NCBI RefSeq assembly: GCF_025515305.1
Contig: NZ_JAOPHT010000019.1
Span: forward strand, 1 to 62,795
From: Roseicyclus sediminis
GTDB lineage: Bacteria > Pseudomonadota > Alphaproteobacteria > Rhodobacterales > Rhodobacteraceae
Direction: 5' to 3'
DNA length: 62,795 bases
A program made the position numbers and the translations under genes. Every line of letters begins with the position of its first letter. The first letter of the stretch is position 1. The notes under the pieces were generated by a model that did not search any database, was not told where the DNA came from, and was given only the letters and a program-made list of their open reading frames with translations. This document shows positions 8,966 to 18,703 of this stretch, in pieces.

Positions 8966-8987
8966 CTTCATCTTTCCTCAAATACGC
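8966..8987 (+). repeat. Dispersed intergenic repeat, short form (copy 3)
   Basis: CTTCATCTTTCC, then TC, then AAATACGC, in the 132-base gap between the small and large subunit genes. Confidence 0.75.
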
Positions 8988-9022
8988 ATCCGCGGCCTCT
9001 CACCCCGCGGGCGCGCCGGGCC

Positions 9023-9508
9023 TTACTCGGCGGCGATGGCCGAGACGTCCTGGCCGGACGCGGCCATGATCGCCTTCACGATGTTGTGATATCCCGTGCA
9101 GCGGCAGATGTTGCCCTCGAGATACTCGCGCACCTCGGCCTCGGTCGGCTTGGGGTTCTCCTTCAGGAGTGCCGCCGCAGACATCACCATGCCCGGTGTG
9201 CAGAAGCCGCACTGAAGGCCGTGATGGTCCTGGAAAGCCTGCTGGATCACGGAAAGCGAGCCATCGGCATTCGCCATGCCCTCGATCGTGCGGACCTCCG
9301 CGCCCTCGGCATCAAGCGCCAGCATCGTGCAGGATTTGACCGCTTCGCCGTCGACATGCACCACGCAGGCGCCGCACTGGCTGGTGTCGCAACCGATATG
9401 CGTGCCCGTCAGCCTAAGGCCCTCGCGCAGGAATTCAGACAGGAGCGTGCGCCCCTCGACATCGCCGGAAACAGTCTTGCCGTTCACCGACATGCTAACC
9501 TTGGTCAT
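9023..9508 (-). CDS. coxS: CO dehydrogenase-like small (2Fe-2S) subunit
   Basis: A 161-residue electron-transfer subunit with two [2Fe-2S] clusters. The plant-ferredoxin-type cluster is bound by Cys40, Cys45, Cys48 and Cys60. The second domain has Cys100, Cys103, Cys135 and Cys137 in CGFC and CRC motifs. It carries electrons from the molybdenum site to FAD. ATG 9508 follows GGGAGGACATGG. It is the first catalytic subunit gene, separated from the upstream hydrolase-like gene by 164 bases containing a hairpin, so its promoter is probably in that gap. Confidence 0.92.
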   Translation of the reverse strand: MTKVSMSVNGKTVSGDVEGRTLLSEFLREGLRLTGTHIGCDTSQCGACVVHVDGEAVKSCTMLALDAEGAEVRTIEGMANADGSLSVIQQAFQDHHGLQCGFCTPGMVMSAAALLKENPKPTEAEVREYLEGNICRCTGYHNIVKAIMAASGQDVSAIAAE

Positions 9509-9633
9509 CCATGTCCTCCCTAGGTTTTCCCTTGGTTCTTGGGAGGTATCCAAACAAGGGATCGGCCGAAAATCAAATGGGATTTGCCGTTGACGGCGCT
9601 TTGCCGCGCGCGGGTCCCGGCAGAGGCCGCGCA

Positions 9634-9660
9634 GGCGGGCCGCGAAGGATGCGGCCCGCC
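9634..9660 (-). terminator. Hairpin after the dienelactone hydrolase-like gene
   Basis: GGCGGGCCGC and GCGGCCCGCC form a perfect 10-bp stem around a 7-base loop, 12 bases past the upstream gene's stop codon on the minus strand. No T-run follows. It may separate the accessory genes from the catalytic subunit operon. Confidence 0.5.
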
Positions 9661-9672
9661 CGCCAGAAAACT

Positions 9673-10425
9673 TCAGAGCGTTTCGTCGAGGAAGTCCAGC
9701 AGACCCGCCCAGCTGTCGGCATCGGGGCCTTCGAGATAGTCGTTCGAGCCCGGCACCGTGAAGCTGTGCCGCGCGCCGCCGTAGATCTCGGCGAGATGCG
9801 GGATGCCGGCCTCGTTCAGCTCGGCCATCACCTGCGCGAGATCGCCGATGCCCGAGACCGGATCGGCCGAGCCGTGGAAGAACATCAACGGCGCGCCCAC
9901 GGCCGCCGACCAGTCCTGCCCCTCGGGTGTCGGCAGCCCGCCGTGGAAGCTGACGAAACCGTCGAGATCGGCACCTGCGCGCGCCGCCTCCAGAACCGCC
10001 GCCCCGCCGAAGCAGTAGCCGATCATGACCACGTTTTCCGTCGCGCCCGGCAGATCCGCCGCCGCCGCGATGGAGCCGAGCAGCCGCTCGCGGAACGTCT
10101 GCCGGTCGCCGTAGAGCGCGCCCGACAGCGCGCGGTATTCCTCGAACCCCTGCGGGTCGGTGTCGGCGCCGTAGACGTCGATGGCAAACGCGGTATAGCC
10201 CGCCTCGGCCAGCATCCGGGCGCGCGTCTCCTCGTAGTCGGTCATGCCGTCCCAGTCGTGGACGATCAGGATGGTGCCGAGGCTCTCCCCCTCGGGTGTC
10301 GCAAGGTAGCCTTCGAAATCCATGCCACCCACGGTGTAGGTGACGTAGTCGCCCGTGACCTCCGCCGAGAGCGGCAGGGGCGCGAGGGCGATAAGGGATG
10401 CGGCGAGTGTGCGTTTGACGGACAT
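9673..10425 (-). CDS. Secreted dienelactone hydrolase family protein
   Basis: A 250-residue alpha/beta hydrolase of the dienelactone hydrolase family. The nucleophile is Cys138 in GYCFGG. An Asp follows in HGSADPVSG and the catalytic His is in GARHSFT. Residues 1-20 are a clear signal peptide ([18 protein letters not shown]), so the mature protein should be periplasmic, unusual for this mostly cytoplasmic family. ATG 10425 follows GGGAGTAACC. It lies inside the molybdenum hydroxylase cluster, which suggests a linked substrate pathway, but the substrate is not known. Confidence 0.85.
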   Translation of the reverse strand: MSVKRTLAASLIALAPLPLSAEVTGDYVTYTVGGMDFEGYLATPEGESLGTILIVHDWDGMTDYEETRARMLAEAGYTAFAIDVYGADTDPQGFEEYRALSGALYGDRQTFRERLLGSIAAAADLPGATENVVMIGYCFGGAAVLEAARAGADLDGFVSFHGGLPTPEGQDWSAAVGAPLMFFHGSADPVSGIGDLAQVMAELNEAGIPHLAEIYGGARHSFTVPGSNDYLEGPDADSWAGLLDFLDETL

Positions 10426-10482
10426 GGTTACTCCCTGGGTTTCTGTTCGCATGCCCGGGAAGATAGCGCGCAATCCCAACGT

Positions 10483-11508
10483 TCAATCCGGCGCGCCCGG
10501 CGCGCGGCGCGGGCCGTCGCGGGGCTGTGGCCGGGTCGGGATTTCCTTCAGGAGGCCACCGACCCCCATCGCGGCGATATCCTCGTGGCTCACCTCGACG
10601 CCGCAGACCACCCGCTCCAGCACCCAGTCCGCCCCGTTCAGCGCCGGTGAACGCGCGCAGCCCGGAAGCCCGATGACCGGACGGCCCCCGATCTCTCCGA
10701 GAAACAGCAGGTTTCCGGGATCGACCGGCATTCCGAAACGGATCAGCCGCCCGCCCGCCCGCACCATCCCCTCGGGCGCGACGTCATGGGCGTCCGACGT
10801 CGCCGACGCCGTCAGGATCAGCGACAGGCCCGAGCGATGGCGCACGAGCGCCGCGGCCACCGCGCCCGCTTCGTGATCAACGATCTCGACGCCCGCCAGC
10901 GCCACGCCGAGCGCGGCAAGACGCCCCTCGACCGCGGCGATCCCCTTGTCGTCACGCCGCGCGGGCGCGCCGGGAACCTGCGTCACGATCAGCTCCGCCG
11001 CGGAAATCACGGGCGGCAGGCGCCGGAGCGCCCCGCGACCAGCCGCACAGGCCGCCTCCAGCGCCGCCTCGGGTACCGCGTAGGAGATGATCTTCACCGT
11101 CCCGACCATCGTGCCCTCGGTCACCCGCTGCCATTCCGGAACGGTGGCGAGCGTTATCATCGGGTCGACGGCATTCAGCCGCGAGATAGCCGCGGCGTCG
11201 AGCGCGACGATCCCCGCCCCCGTGGCGCGGATGTTGACCCGGCCGGTGAAGGCGGGGTCGAGCCGCAGGCCCGCGGCCTGCCCATCGCCCACCAAAGCCT
11301 CGGCGAGCCGCAGCGCGGCCGCGTTCTCGCCCACGTCGCCGGGGTCGAGGCGGGCGACCGTCACCTCGGCGATCCCCGCCGCGGCGAGGGCGGCGAGGTC
11401 GTCCGCCGTCAGGACATGGCCCTTTTTCAGAAGCCCTCCCGGCACGCGCAGCGCGTAGGCCAGCAGCCCGCCCTCCGCCTCCGACAGGGGAACCGGGCCG
11501 AAGCGCAT
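10483..11508 (-). CDS. Molybdopterin-binding (MoCF/MogA-like) protein
   Basis: A 341-residue protein with a MoeA/MogA-like molybdopterin-binding fold in its second half, including [17 protein letters not shown] and a C-terminal [28 protein letters not shown] stretch. In many related bacteria this domain is fused to a MocA-type CTP:molybdopterin cytidylyltransferase; here it ends before that domain and shows no sign of truncation. It probably helps make or load molybdopterin cytosine dinucleotide for the hydroxylase encoded downstream. Only seven bases separate it from the XdhC-like gene, so the two are co-transcribed. Confidence 0.82.
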   Translation of the reverse strand: MRFGPVPLSEAEGGLLAYALRVPGGLLKKGHVLTADDLAALAAAGIAEVTVARLDPGDVGENAAALRLAEALVGDGQAAGLRLDPAFTGRVNIRATGAGIVALDAAAISRLNAVDPMITLATVPEWQRVTEGTMVGTVKIISYAVPEAALEAACAAGRGALRRLPPVISAAELIVTQVPGAPARRDDKGIAAVEGRLAALGVALAGVEIVDHEAGAVAAALVRHRSGLSLILTASATSDAHDVAPEGMVRAGGRLIRFGMPVDPGNLLFLGEIGGRPVIGLPGCARSPALNGADWVLERVVCGVEVSHEDIAAMGVGGLLKEIPTRPQPRDGPRRAPGAPD

Positions 11509-11515
11509 GGCGGCC

Positions 11516-12496
<981 letters not shown>

Positions 12497-12563
12497 GGCG
12501 ACATCCTCCCTCGGGCCGAGCCTACGCCGGTCGTGGCCATGCGCAAGGCCCGAGGGTGACGCG

Positions 12564-14645
12564 TCAGTTCGCGCGCGCCACCGCCAGCAGGTCCGTGATC
12601 CGGCGCACGGCGACGCGGCGGTTCAGGCGCTCGGCCTCCAGCGTGGGGATGCGCAGGTCTGCCTCTCCGTACCCCTGGATGACCATGTTCTCGGGCGGAA
12701 CCCCGAAATACTCGGACAGGGCCAGCGCCACCGATTCCGCGCGCCGGTCCGACAGCGCGAGGTTGTAGGACGCCGACCCCACCGCGTCGGTATGACCCTC
12801 GATCAGGAAGATCTCGCCGGGGTTGCGGGCGATGGTGTCGGACATGATGCGACCGAGCGACAAAAGCTGCGCCGCCTGGTCCGGCGCGATCGCGGCCGAG
12901 CCCGAGGCGAAGGTTATCGCGTCGAGATCGACCACCGGCGCAAGCGCGCGCACCGCGCCGATCTGGCGAATCTGCGCCAGCGAGAAGCCCCGGTCGAGCC
13001 CCGCCTCGCGCGCCAGCGCACGCGCCAGGGCGTCGGCATCCGCCGCCGATGCGGAGGGTCCGGGCGCGGCGGGAAGGGCCGTTACGGAGACCGGCGCGAG
13101 GGCGCGGGTATCGTCGATCAGCGTGGTCACCGTCCCGTCGGGCGCGATGACGCTGCGGCGCAGGATGCGCAGGTCGGCATCGCGCAACGTCACCACGCGG
13201 GTGCCGTCGGGCCGGGTGATCGTGGTCCGGGACGAACCATCGCGGAAGCTTTCGGTGACGACCCCGTTCCCCGGCCGGCGAAGAAGCACGTCGTCGTCCC
13301 GGATCACCTGGTAGTCGCCCTCGGGGCGCAGCACCACGATCCGGTCGTCGGAGCGGTTCACCACCTGCCGGTTGCCCGAGATGAGCGAGCCGACGAGCAG
13401 GCCGGCCGCGCCCGCGATCAGCGCGGTCTCCAGGTTGCTGAGCCCCCCCTCGCGCCGACCGCTCTCGACCGTGACGATCGGGGCGAACTCCTCGTCGGGT
13501 GCGCGCGCGGTCTCCTCGGTGATAAGCTCCTCGGTCACGACGGGGACCGGGGTTTCGGCGGCCTGGGTGGCGGTTTCGGTAGCGGGATCGGTTGCAAGCG
13601 CCATGGATTGCAGGCGCTGTTCCTCCTCGGACGCCAACCGCGCCACCTCGGCCTCGGCCTCGGCCATGGGATCGGCAGGCGCGACCTCTTCCTCCGCGGC
13701 GGCGGCGATCGCCTCGGCCTCGGCCACGGTCTCGGCCTGTTCGGCGGTGATCTCCTCGGGGGCGGTCAAGACGGAAGGCTCGGGCGCGACCTCGGCGGTC
13801 GAGGGCACCGTTTCTTCGGAAGCGGCGGGCGTTTCGGCGGCTTCGGCCGCGGCGGCTTCGGCCGCGGCGGCTTCTGCCGCGAGGCGGGCGGCCTCTTCGA
13901 CGGCAGCCGCCTCCTGCGCTGCGGCGGCCTCCGCTGCAGCAGCTTCCTCGGCCACGCGGGCGGCTTCTTCCGCCGCAGCGGCTTCGGATGCGGCGGCCTC
14001 CTCTGCGACAGCGGCTTCAGCGGCAGCCGCTTCCTCCGCGGCGACCGCTTCGGCGGCGGAGGCTTCTTCCGCTGCACGCCTTGCCTCTTCGGCTGCGGCC
14101 TCCTCGGCGGCGGCAGCAGCTTCCTGCGCGGCAGCTTCTTCGGCCGCAGCGGCTTCCTGCGCGGCAGCTTCTTCGGCGGCAGCGGCAGCCTCAGCAGCGG
14201 CGGCGGCCTCGACAGCGGCAGCTTCCTGTGCGGCGGCCTCGGCGGCAGCAGCAGCCTCCTGCGCGGCAGCTTCTTCAGCCGCAGCGGCGGCCTCGGCAGC
14301 AGCGGCAGCCTCGGCGGCGGCGGCTTCCTCGGCAGCGGCAGCTTCCTGTGCGGCAGCTTCTTCGGCGGCGGCAGCCTCCTGCGCGGCAGCTTCCTCGGCC
14401 GCAGCGACGGCCTCGGCAGCAGCAGCCTCAGCGGCAGCGGCCTCAGCGGCAGCGGCCTCAGCGGCAGCGGCCTCAGCTGCGGCGGCTTCTTCTGCAAGAA
14501 TCCGCGCCAGGCAGCTTTCCTCATCCTCGCCGTCGAGGCAGCGCGCGGGATCGATCGCCTGGGCGAAGGCCGCGGACGGAACCTGCGCCAGAACGAGGGC
14601 GAGGCTCGCGGCAAGGGCCGTGGTGGAGCGGAAGGTGCGGCGCAT
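12564..14645 (-). CDS. OmpA family protein with long Ala/Glu-rich linker
   Basis: A 693-residue envelope protein. Residues 1-29 form a signal peptide ending in SAAFA. Residues about 50-285 are near-continuous EAAAA-type repeats. After a middle region with one hydrophobic stretch (TALIAGAAGLLVGSLIS) come paired beta-like VxxDGTxxT motifs. The C-terminal 110 residues are an OmpA peptidoglycan-binding domain with FASGSAAI, IEGHTDAVG, NLALSDRRAESV and LNRRV. It should bridge membrane and cell wall, the repeats acting as a rigid helical or flexible spacer. It stands between the molybdenum accessory genes and the coxE-like gene, in the same direction. Confidence 0.88.
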   Translation of the reverse strand: MRRTFRSTTALAASLALVLAQVPSAAFAQAIDPARCLDGEDEESCLARILAEEAAAAEAAAAEAAAAEAAAAEAAAAEAVAAAEEAAAQEAAAAEEAAAQEAAAAEEAAAAEAAAAAEAAAAAEEAAAQEAAAAAEAAAQEAAAVEAAAAAEAAAAAEEAAAQEAAAAEEAAAQEAAAAAEEAAAEEARRAAEEASAAEAVAAEEAAAAEAAVAEEAAASEAAAAEEAARVAEEAAAAEAAAAQEAAAVEEAARLAAEAAAAEAAAAEAAETPAASEETVPSTAEVAPEPSVLTAPEEITAEQAETVAEAEAIAAAAEEEVAPADPMAEAEAEVARLASEEEQRLQSMALATDPATETATQAAETPVPVVTEELITEETARAPDEEFAPIVTVESGRREGGLSNLETALIAGAAGLLVGSLISGNRQVVNRSDDRIVVLRPEGDYQVIRDDDVLLRRPGNGVVTESFRDGSSRTTITRPDGTRVVTLRDADLRILRRSVIAPDGTVTTLIDDTRALAPVSVTALPAAPGPSASAADADALARALAREAGLDRGFSLAQIRQIGAVRALAPVVDLDAITFASGSAAIAPDQAAQLLSLGRIMSDTIARNPGEIFLIEGHTDAVGSASYNLALSDRRAESVALALSEYFGVPPENMVIQGYGEADLRIPTLEAERLNRRVAVRRITDLLAVARAN
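13790..14500 (-). repeat. Coding minisatellite: degenerate 15-bp repeats for EAAAA
   Basis: Within the OmpA family gene, GCGGCAGCGGCCTCA is repeated perfectly three times at 14431-14475. Degenerate versions of the 15-base unit continue for about 700 bases. It encodes the Ala/Glu linker and could change length by slippage or recombination. Confidence 0.8.
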
Positions 14646-14715
14646 CGGGGCCTCGAATCATGTTGCGTGCCAGAAGTGGCACTCTGCAGTAGAGCCCCCC
14701 CCCGACGCTTGCAAC

Positions 14716-15996
14716 TCACGTCCGCGCGCGCGTCTCCCCATCGGCAAGCAACCGCATCAGCCGCGCCTTCTCGCCGGCGTCGTCCGGCCGACTGACCGCC
14801 TCGGCCAGGCCCGCGAGGGCGGCGATGTTGTGGCCCGCCCGGAACGAATCGACATGCGGCAGCATCGCCCGGATGCCCGCCGCGCGCGGCGCAAACCCCT
14901 CCCAGCGCAGCAGCGGATTGACCCAGATGAGCCGCCGGGACGAGAGCTGAAGCCGCTCCATCGCAGCCGAAAGGCGCGCGGGCTCGTCGCGGTCGAGGCC
15001 GTCCGTGATCAGGAGCACGATCGCCCCCTGCCCCAGCACCCGCCGCCCCCAGTCGCGGTTGAAGGTCTCGAGGCAGGCGCCGATCCGGGTTCCCCCCTCC
15101 CAGTCCTGCGCCTCGGCCCCGGCGGCGGCAAGCGCGGCATCGACGTCGCGCTGCGCGAGGTGCCGGGTGATGTTGGTCAGACGCGTTCCGAAGGTGAAGG
15201 CATGGACCCTGGACCAGCCCGCGCCCTTGTGGTTCGCGACCGCGTGCAGGAAATGCAGGACCGCGCGGGAATAGGAGGACATCGACCCCGAGATGTCGCA
15301 AAGCGCCACGAGCGTGGGCCAGCGCGGGCGCGGCGCCTTCAGCTCGAAGCCGGTGAGTTCGCCCCCCTGGCGGAGCGACCGGCGCATCGTCCGCCGCCAG
15401 TCGGGTCGCCGCCCCGACAGCGCCGGCGCCGCGCGGCGGCTGGGGATCGGGCGCACGGCGAGCGACATGGTGGCCAGCACGCGCCGGGCCTCGGCCATCT
15501 CCTCGATGGACATCTGCTCGAAATCGAGGGTCTTGAGCCGTTCCTCCCGGCTCATCGTCAGGCTTGCGTCGATCTCGATCTCGGTCGCGTCCTCATCGGC
15601 CGGCGGCGGCTGCGGCAGGTCGCGGGTCTGTCCGTCCAGAAGCGCCTCGGCCGCGCGTTTCTCGGCGGCGACGGCGGGACGTTCCTCGGCCACGCCCGAC
15701 AATGCGGGCAGCATCAGCGACATCATGTGTTCGAGGAACCGCGGATCGCGCCAGTAAAGCCGGAAGACCTGCGCGAAGACCGCCCGGTGCTCGGGCCGCG
15801 AGGTGAAACAGGCGCGCAGCGTGTAGAAGAAGTCGTCGCGGTCGGTGAAACCCGCGGCCTCGACCGCGCGGATCGCGTCGGCCACGCGTCCCGGGCCCGC
15901 GGGCAATCCGGCCTTGCGGAGCGCGCGGGCGAAATGGGTGATGTTGCGGACGAGCTGCGGATTGTCCGGCAGCTCCAGCTGGGCGAGCGCGACCAT
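14716..15996 (-). CDS. coxE: CoxE-like VWA domain protein
   Basis: A 426-residue protein. The N-terminal half matches the CoxE family. A von Willebrand A domain follows, with MIDAS motif DISGSMSSYSR near residue 234 and the later GGTRIG and LLITDGLDRDEP metal-site segments. CoxE works with the MoxR ATPase CoxD in maturing the active site of form I CO dehydrogenase; here the partner hydroxylase is form II. The probable CoxD partner is at 17652-18575, separated by two genes for secreted proteins, whereas the pair is normally adjacent. Confidence 0.88.
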   Translation of the reverse strand: MVALAQLELPDNPQLVRNITHFARALRKAGLPAGPGRVADAIRAVEAAGFTDRDDFFYTLRACFTSRPEHRAVFAQVFRLYWRDPRFLEHMMSLMLPALSGVAEERPAVAAEKRAAEALLDGQTRDLPQPPPADEDATEIEIDASLTMSREERLKTLDFEQMSIEEMAEARRVLATMSLAVRPIPSRRAAPALSGRRPDWRRTMRRSLRQGGELTGFELKAPRPRWPTLVALCDISGSMSSYSRAVLHFLHAVANHKGAGWSRVHAFTFGTRLTNITRHLAQRDVDAALAAAGAEAQDWEGGTRIGACLETFNRDWGRRVLGQGAIVLLITDGLDRDEPARLSAAMERLQLSSRRLIWVNPLLRWEGFAPRAAGIRAMLPHVDSFRAGHNIAALAGLAEAVSRPDDAGEKARLMRLLADGETRART

Positions 15997-16082
15997 GCGC
16001 GCGAGACTAGGCGCGGTGCCGTCCCTTGGCCAGCCGCTTCGGGAGTCCCCGACCCGGAGTTATTCCATTTCGTTCGCAAGAA

Positions 16083-16096
16083 TTGATATAAATCAT
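16083..16096. promoter_or_regulatory. Fnr/Crp-like palindrome between coxE and a secreted protein gene
   Basis: TTGATATAAATCAT matches TTGAT-N4-ATCAA at nine of ten positions and lies in an AT-rich island. It is 70 bases before the gene at 16166 and 87 bases before the divergent coxE-like gene, so it could serve either. The AT-rich context raises the chance of a coincidental match. Confidence 0.35.
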
Positions 16097-16165
16097 TGTT
16101 TCACGAGACAATCGCAGAGCTCCTTCAGTCAGGGCGGCACGATCCCCGCCTGACTGGAGGCATTC

Positions 16166-16999
16166 ATGACATATCGACGGCAGATTTCACTGGGCGTGGC
16201 TGCCCTGATCGGCGGCCTTTCCGCGCTCGCTGCGGCTCCGGCCACGGCGCAGCTCTACAACCCATGCCCCTACACCAACGACGGCGACTGCGACGAGCCG
16301 AACGGGCTCAACCTCTGCGCCTGGGGCACCGACACCGCGGACTGCTCGAACCCGAATTCCAATTTCGGCAACGGCACGGGTTATGGCGGCGGGGCCAGCA
16401 CGACGGGCGGCGGGGGATCGGGCCTCTACAACCCCTGCCCCTACACCAATGACGGCGATTGCGACGAACCGAACGGGCTCAACCTCTGTGCCTGGGGCAC
16501 CGACACGGCGGATTGCTCGAACCCCAATTCCAACTTCGGCAACGGTCCGGGTTACGTGGCGGGGTCGAGCGCGGGCGGCGCCACGCACCAGCCGGGCGCG
16601 AGCCCCTCGTCCTATTCGCCCTGGACCCGCATCACCAACGACCAGCGGCAGTACATCGCCCAGCCGGGCGGCGTCTTCCCGCTGTCGGTGACGAATGGGA
16701 TGTTCTTCGAGCCCGGCAACTACGTGATCTACCACGGGCTGACCGACGGCTCGGGTCCGACCTCGCCGATCTGGAACGTGCAGGCGGTCTCGGTCACGCT
16801 GATGCCCGACGAGCGCTACATCGCGCGGGCCTCGGCCTACGGGATCGAGTCCTTCCAGCCGGGCGGCGGCGCGCTCAACATGTACAGCCCGCCGGAGCGG
16901 GGCCGCGCCATGATCTATGCGCGCAACGACGATTCGTCGAACTGGCGCGCGATCTGCGTGCTTCCGGCCAGCTGGCCTCAGAGCTATTGCGGCCAGTAG
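16166..16999 (+). CDS. Secreted protein with two Cys-rich LNR/LDLa-like repeats
   Basis: A 277-residue protein. Residues 1-28 are a signal peptide ending PATA. Two near-identical 42-residue repeats follow (about 30-71 and 87-128). Each has four cysteines and an acidic NDGDCDEPNG core followed by CAWGTDTADC. The spacing resembles calcium-binding LNR or LDL-receptor class A modules. The C-terminal 130 residues (starting SPWTRITNDQRQ) are beta-rich with two further cysteines. Function is unknown; calcium-dependent adhesion or protein binding is a guess. The gene stands alone on the plus strand between the coxE- and coxD-like genes and ends at a convergent terminator. Confidence 0.8.
   Translation: MTYRRQISLGVAALIGGLSALAAAPATAQLYNPCPYTNDGDCDEPNGLNLCAWGTDTADCSNPNSNFGNGTGYGGGASTTGGGGSGLYNPCPYTNDGDCDEPNGLNLCAWGTDTADCSNPNSNFGNGPGYVAGSSAGGATHQPGASPSSYSPWTRITNDQRQYIAQPGGVFPLSVTNGMFFEPGNYVIYHGLTDGSGPTSPIWNVQAVSVTLMPDERYIARASAYGIESFQPGGGALNMYSPPERGRAMIYARNDDSSNWRAICVLPASWPQSYCGQ
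16253..16379 (+). repeat. Intragenic direct repeat, unit 1
   Basis: This is the first of two about 127-base units that encode the Cys-rich modules of the secreted protein. The second, at 16424-16550, differs mostly at third codon positions, indicating an internal duplication kept under protein-level selection. Confidence 0.85.
16424..16550 (+). repeat. Intragenic direct repeat, unit 2
   Basis: Second unit of the Cys-rich module duplication; the period is 171 bases and the spacer is glycine- and serine-rich. Confidence 0.85.
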
Positions 17000-17024
17000 G
17001 CTCGCGACGGCCCGCGGAAACGAA

Positions 17025-17057
17025 ACGGCCTCCGGCGCTGCGGCGTCCGGAGGCCGT
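17025..17057. terminator. Convergent hairpin terminator
   Basis: ACGGCCTCCGG and CCGGAGGCCGT form a perfect 11-bp stem around an 11-base loop, between the two convergent secreted-protein genes. A-rich sequence on each side is short. Confidence 0.75.
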
Positions 17058-17077
17058 CCGCTGGGAAAACCCGTGCC

Positions 17078-17563
17078 TCAGTAGTTCAGTTCGGTCACAA
17101 TGAGCTGGGCGGGGTTGTTCGACGACAGGTAATAGCTGCCGGTCCAGATGTCGTACTGGCCCTGCAGCGGATTGTAGAACGTGATCGCGGAGTTGGTGCC
17201 GCGATAGTCGTCGTTGTAATGCCAGGTTCCGTCGGGCGCGTTCACCAGAAGGATGGTGTCGACGTTCGACCTCGCCTCGATGGCGATGGTCAGCTGGCCG
17301 GTCGGCGAGACGCCGGAATACTGGAACCGGAAATCGGGACGCGACACGACGTAGCCCGGCCAGTTGAAGCCGCAGCTCTGCAGGTTGACGGTGCCGCCTG
17401 CGGTCACGTTGCGGACCCAGGGATCGGGCATGAAGTTCGCGGGGATGTTCGCAGACCCGAACACCGTGGGGTTGTTGTAGCTGGGGCAGGCCATCGCGGC
17501 GGGCGCGGCGAGGGCCGCGACGGCGAGGCCCAGCGCGACGAAGGCGCCTTTGAAGAAGTTCAT
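17078..17563 (-). CDS. Small secreted beta-rich protein, paralogue of the 53379 gene
   Basis: A 161-residue protein with a signal peptide (about 1-25, ending AAMA). The mature part shares a pattern with the product of 53379-53897: a GG(T/N)(V/I)(N/D)L...CG block, an RPDF/APDF block with SG, VDTILLVN(A/D)..G.W...DD, and YDIW.G.Y. The predicted fold is an all-beta domain like bacterial pre-peptidase C-terminal modules, but this is not certain. It is convergent with the Cys-repeat protein gene and lies just downstream of the MoxR ATPase gene. Function unknown. Confidence 0.8.
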   Translation of the reverse strand: MNFFKGAFVALGLAVAALAAPAAMACPSYNNPTVFGSANIPANFMPDPWVRNVTAGGTVNLQSCGFNWPGYVVSRPDFRFQYSGVSPTGQLTIAIEARSNVDTILLVNAPDGTWHYNDDYRGTNSAITFYNPLQGQYDIWTGSYYLSSNNPAQLIVTELNY

Positions 17564-17651
17564 CTTGTCTCGTCTCCTGAAGTATTTGGCACGCGGGATC
17601 AGTGTAGACCGACGCTGGCCCGATTTGTGGAGAATCTGCGACCCTTTTTGT

Positions 17652-18575
17652 TCAATCGGCCGCGGCCGCCATCTCGTCGAGGATGCGCCGCGCCGCCGAG
17701 CCCTGAAGCTTCTGGATGTCGTCCTGGTATTTCAGGATCGCCCCGAGGGTGTCGGCGATGACCTCCGGCGACAGTTCGATCACGTCGAGCGCGAGCAGAC
17801 ACTTGGCCCAGTCGATGGTCTCCGCGACGCCCGGACGCTTGAACAGGTCCTCCTCGCGCAGCTTCTGCACGAAGGCCACGACCTGCCGGCTCAGCGTCTC
17901 GGAGGCCTCCGGCACGCGGGCCGCGAGGATCGCCATCTCGCGCTCGATGTCCGGGTAATCGACCCAGTGATAGAGGCAGCGCCGCTTGAGCGCGTCATGC
18001 ACCTCGCGGGTGCGGTTCGAGGTCAGCACGACAATGGGCGGCTCGGGCGCGGCGATGGTGCCGAGCTCAGGGATCGTCACCTGGAAGTCGCTCAGCGCCT
18101 CGAGGAGGAAGGCCTCGAACGGCTCGTCCGTGCGGTCGAGTTCGTCGATCAGGAGGACGGGCGCGCCCGCCGGATCGGGGCGCATCGCCTGCAGCAGCGG
18201 ACGCTCGATCAGGTAATCGGCCCCGAAAAGCTCGGCGCGCAGGACGTCCTTGTCGGCGCTGCCCTCGGCCTCGGCGGCGCGGATCGCGACCATCTGGGCG
18301 GCGAAGTTCCACTCGTAGACCGCGGAGGCCGCATCCAGCCCCTCGTAGCACTGGAGCCGGATCAGGCGCCGCCCCAGCCCCGAGGCCAGAGCCTTGGCGA
18401 TCTCGGTCTTGCCGGTCCCCGCGTCGCCCTCGAGAAACAGCGGCCGGCCGAGGCGCAGCGACAGGAAGACTACCGTGGCAAGCGAGCGCCCGCAGATGTA
18501 ACCCTGCCCGCGCAGCATCTCCTGCACGTCGCCGATGCCGGCGGGTGCCGCCCGGGCGCTCTCCGATGGGGCCAT
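17652..18575 (-). CDS. coxD: MoxR family AAA+ ATPase (CoxD-like)
   Basis: A 307-residue AAA+ ATPase. Walker A is GDAGTGKT at 50-57, Walker B is VLLIDELDR near 146, and sensor 1 is VLTSNRTREV, followed by an arginine-finger region DALKRRCLYHW. CoxD-type MoxR ATPases act as chaperones with VWA proteins such as CoxE to mature molybdenum hydroxylases. GGAGGGACGGC precedes the ATG. The partner coxE-like gene lies 1.6 kb downstream on the same strand, with two unrelated genes between. Role in this locus is inferred from family and position. Confidence 0.9.
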   Translation of the reverse strand: MAPSESARAAPAGIGDVQEMLRGQGYICGRSLATVVFLSLRLGRPLFLEGDAGTGKTEIAKALASGLGRRLIRLQCYEGLDAASAVYEWNFAAQMVAIRAAEAEGSADKDVLRAELFGADYLIERPLLQAMRPDPAGAPVLLIDELDRTDEPFEAFLLEALSDFQVTIPELGTIAAPEPPIVVLTSNRTREVHDALKRRCLYHWVDYPDIEREMAILAARVPEASETLSRQVVAFVQKLREEDLFKRPGVAETIDWAKCLLALDVIELSPEVIADTLGAILKYQDDIQKLQGSAARRILDEMAAAAD

Positions 18576-18703
18576 GCCGTCCCTCCTTGCCTTCCGCGCA
18601 ATGAAGGCCGCCGCCCCGCGCGCGGTCAACCCCCCGAGACGGCCCACGAAAAGCCGCAAGCGCTCCACAGCTTTGCAAAACTCCCTGTTCAGGGGTATGC
18701 GGT

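Noticed and set aside
6488-9523. Very long open frames opposite the Mo-hydroxylase genes
   Set aside because: They are antisense to the large and small subunit genes, which have clear motifs and ribosome sites. In GC-rich DNA the reverse frames often lack stops. Similar antisense frames over 12465-14795, 22647-24803 and 59822-62065 were set aside for the same reason.
10483-11508. Truncated pseudogene of the MoCF-MocA fusion
   Set aside because: The reading frame is intact and ends normally; stand-alone molybdopterin-binding proteins exist, so absence of the second domain alone is not decay.
13790-14500. CRISPR array
   Set aside because: The repeats are contiguous 15-base coding units without spacers and encode an Ala/Glu linker.
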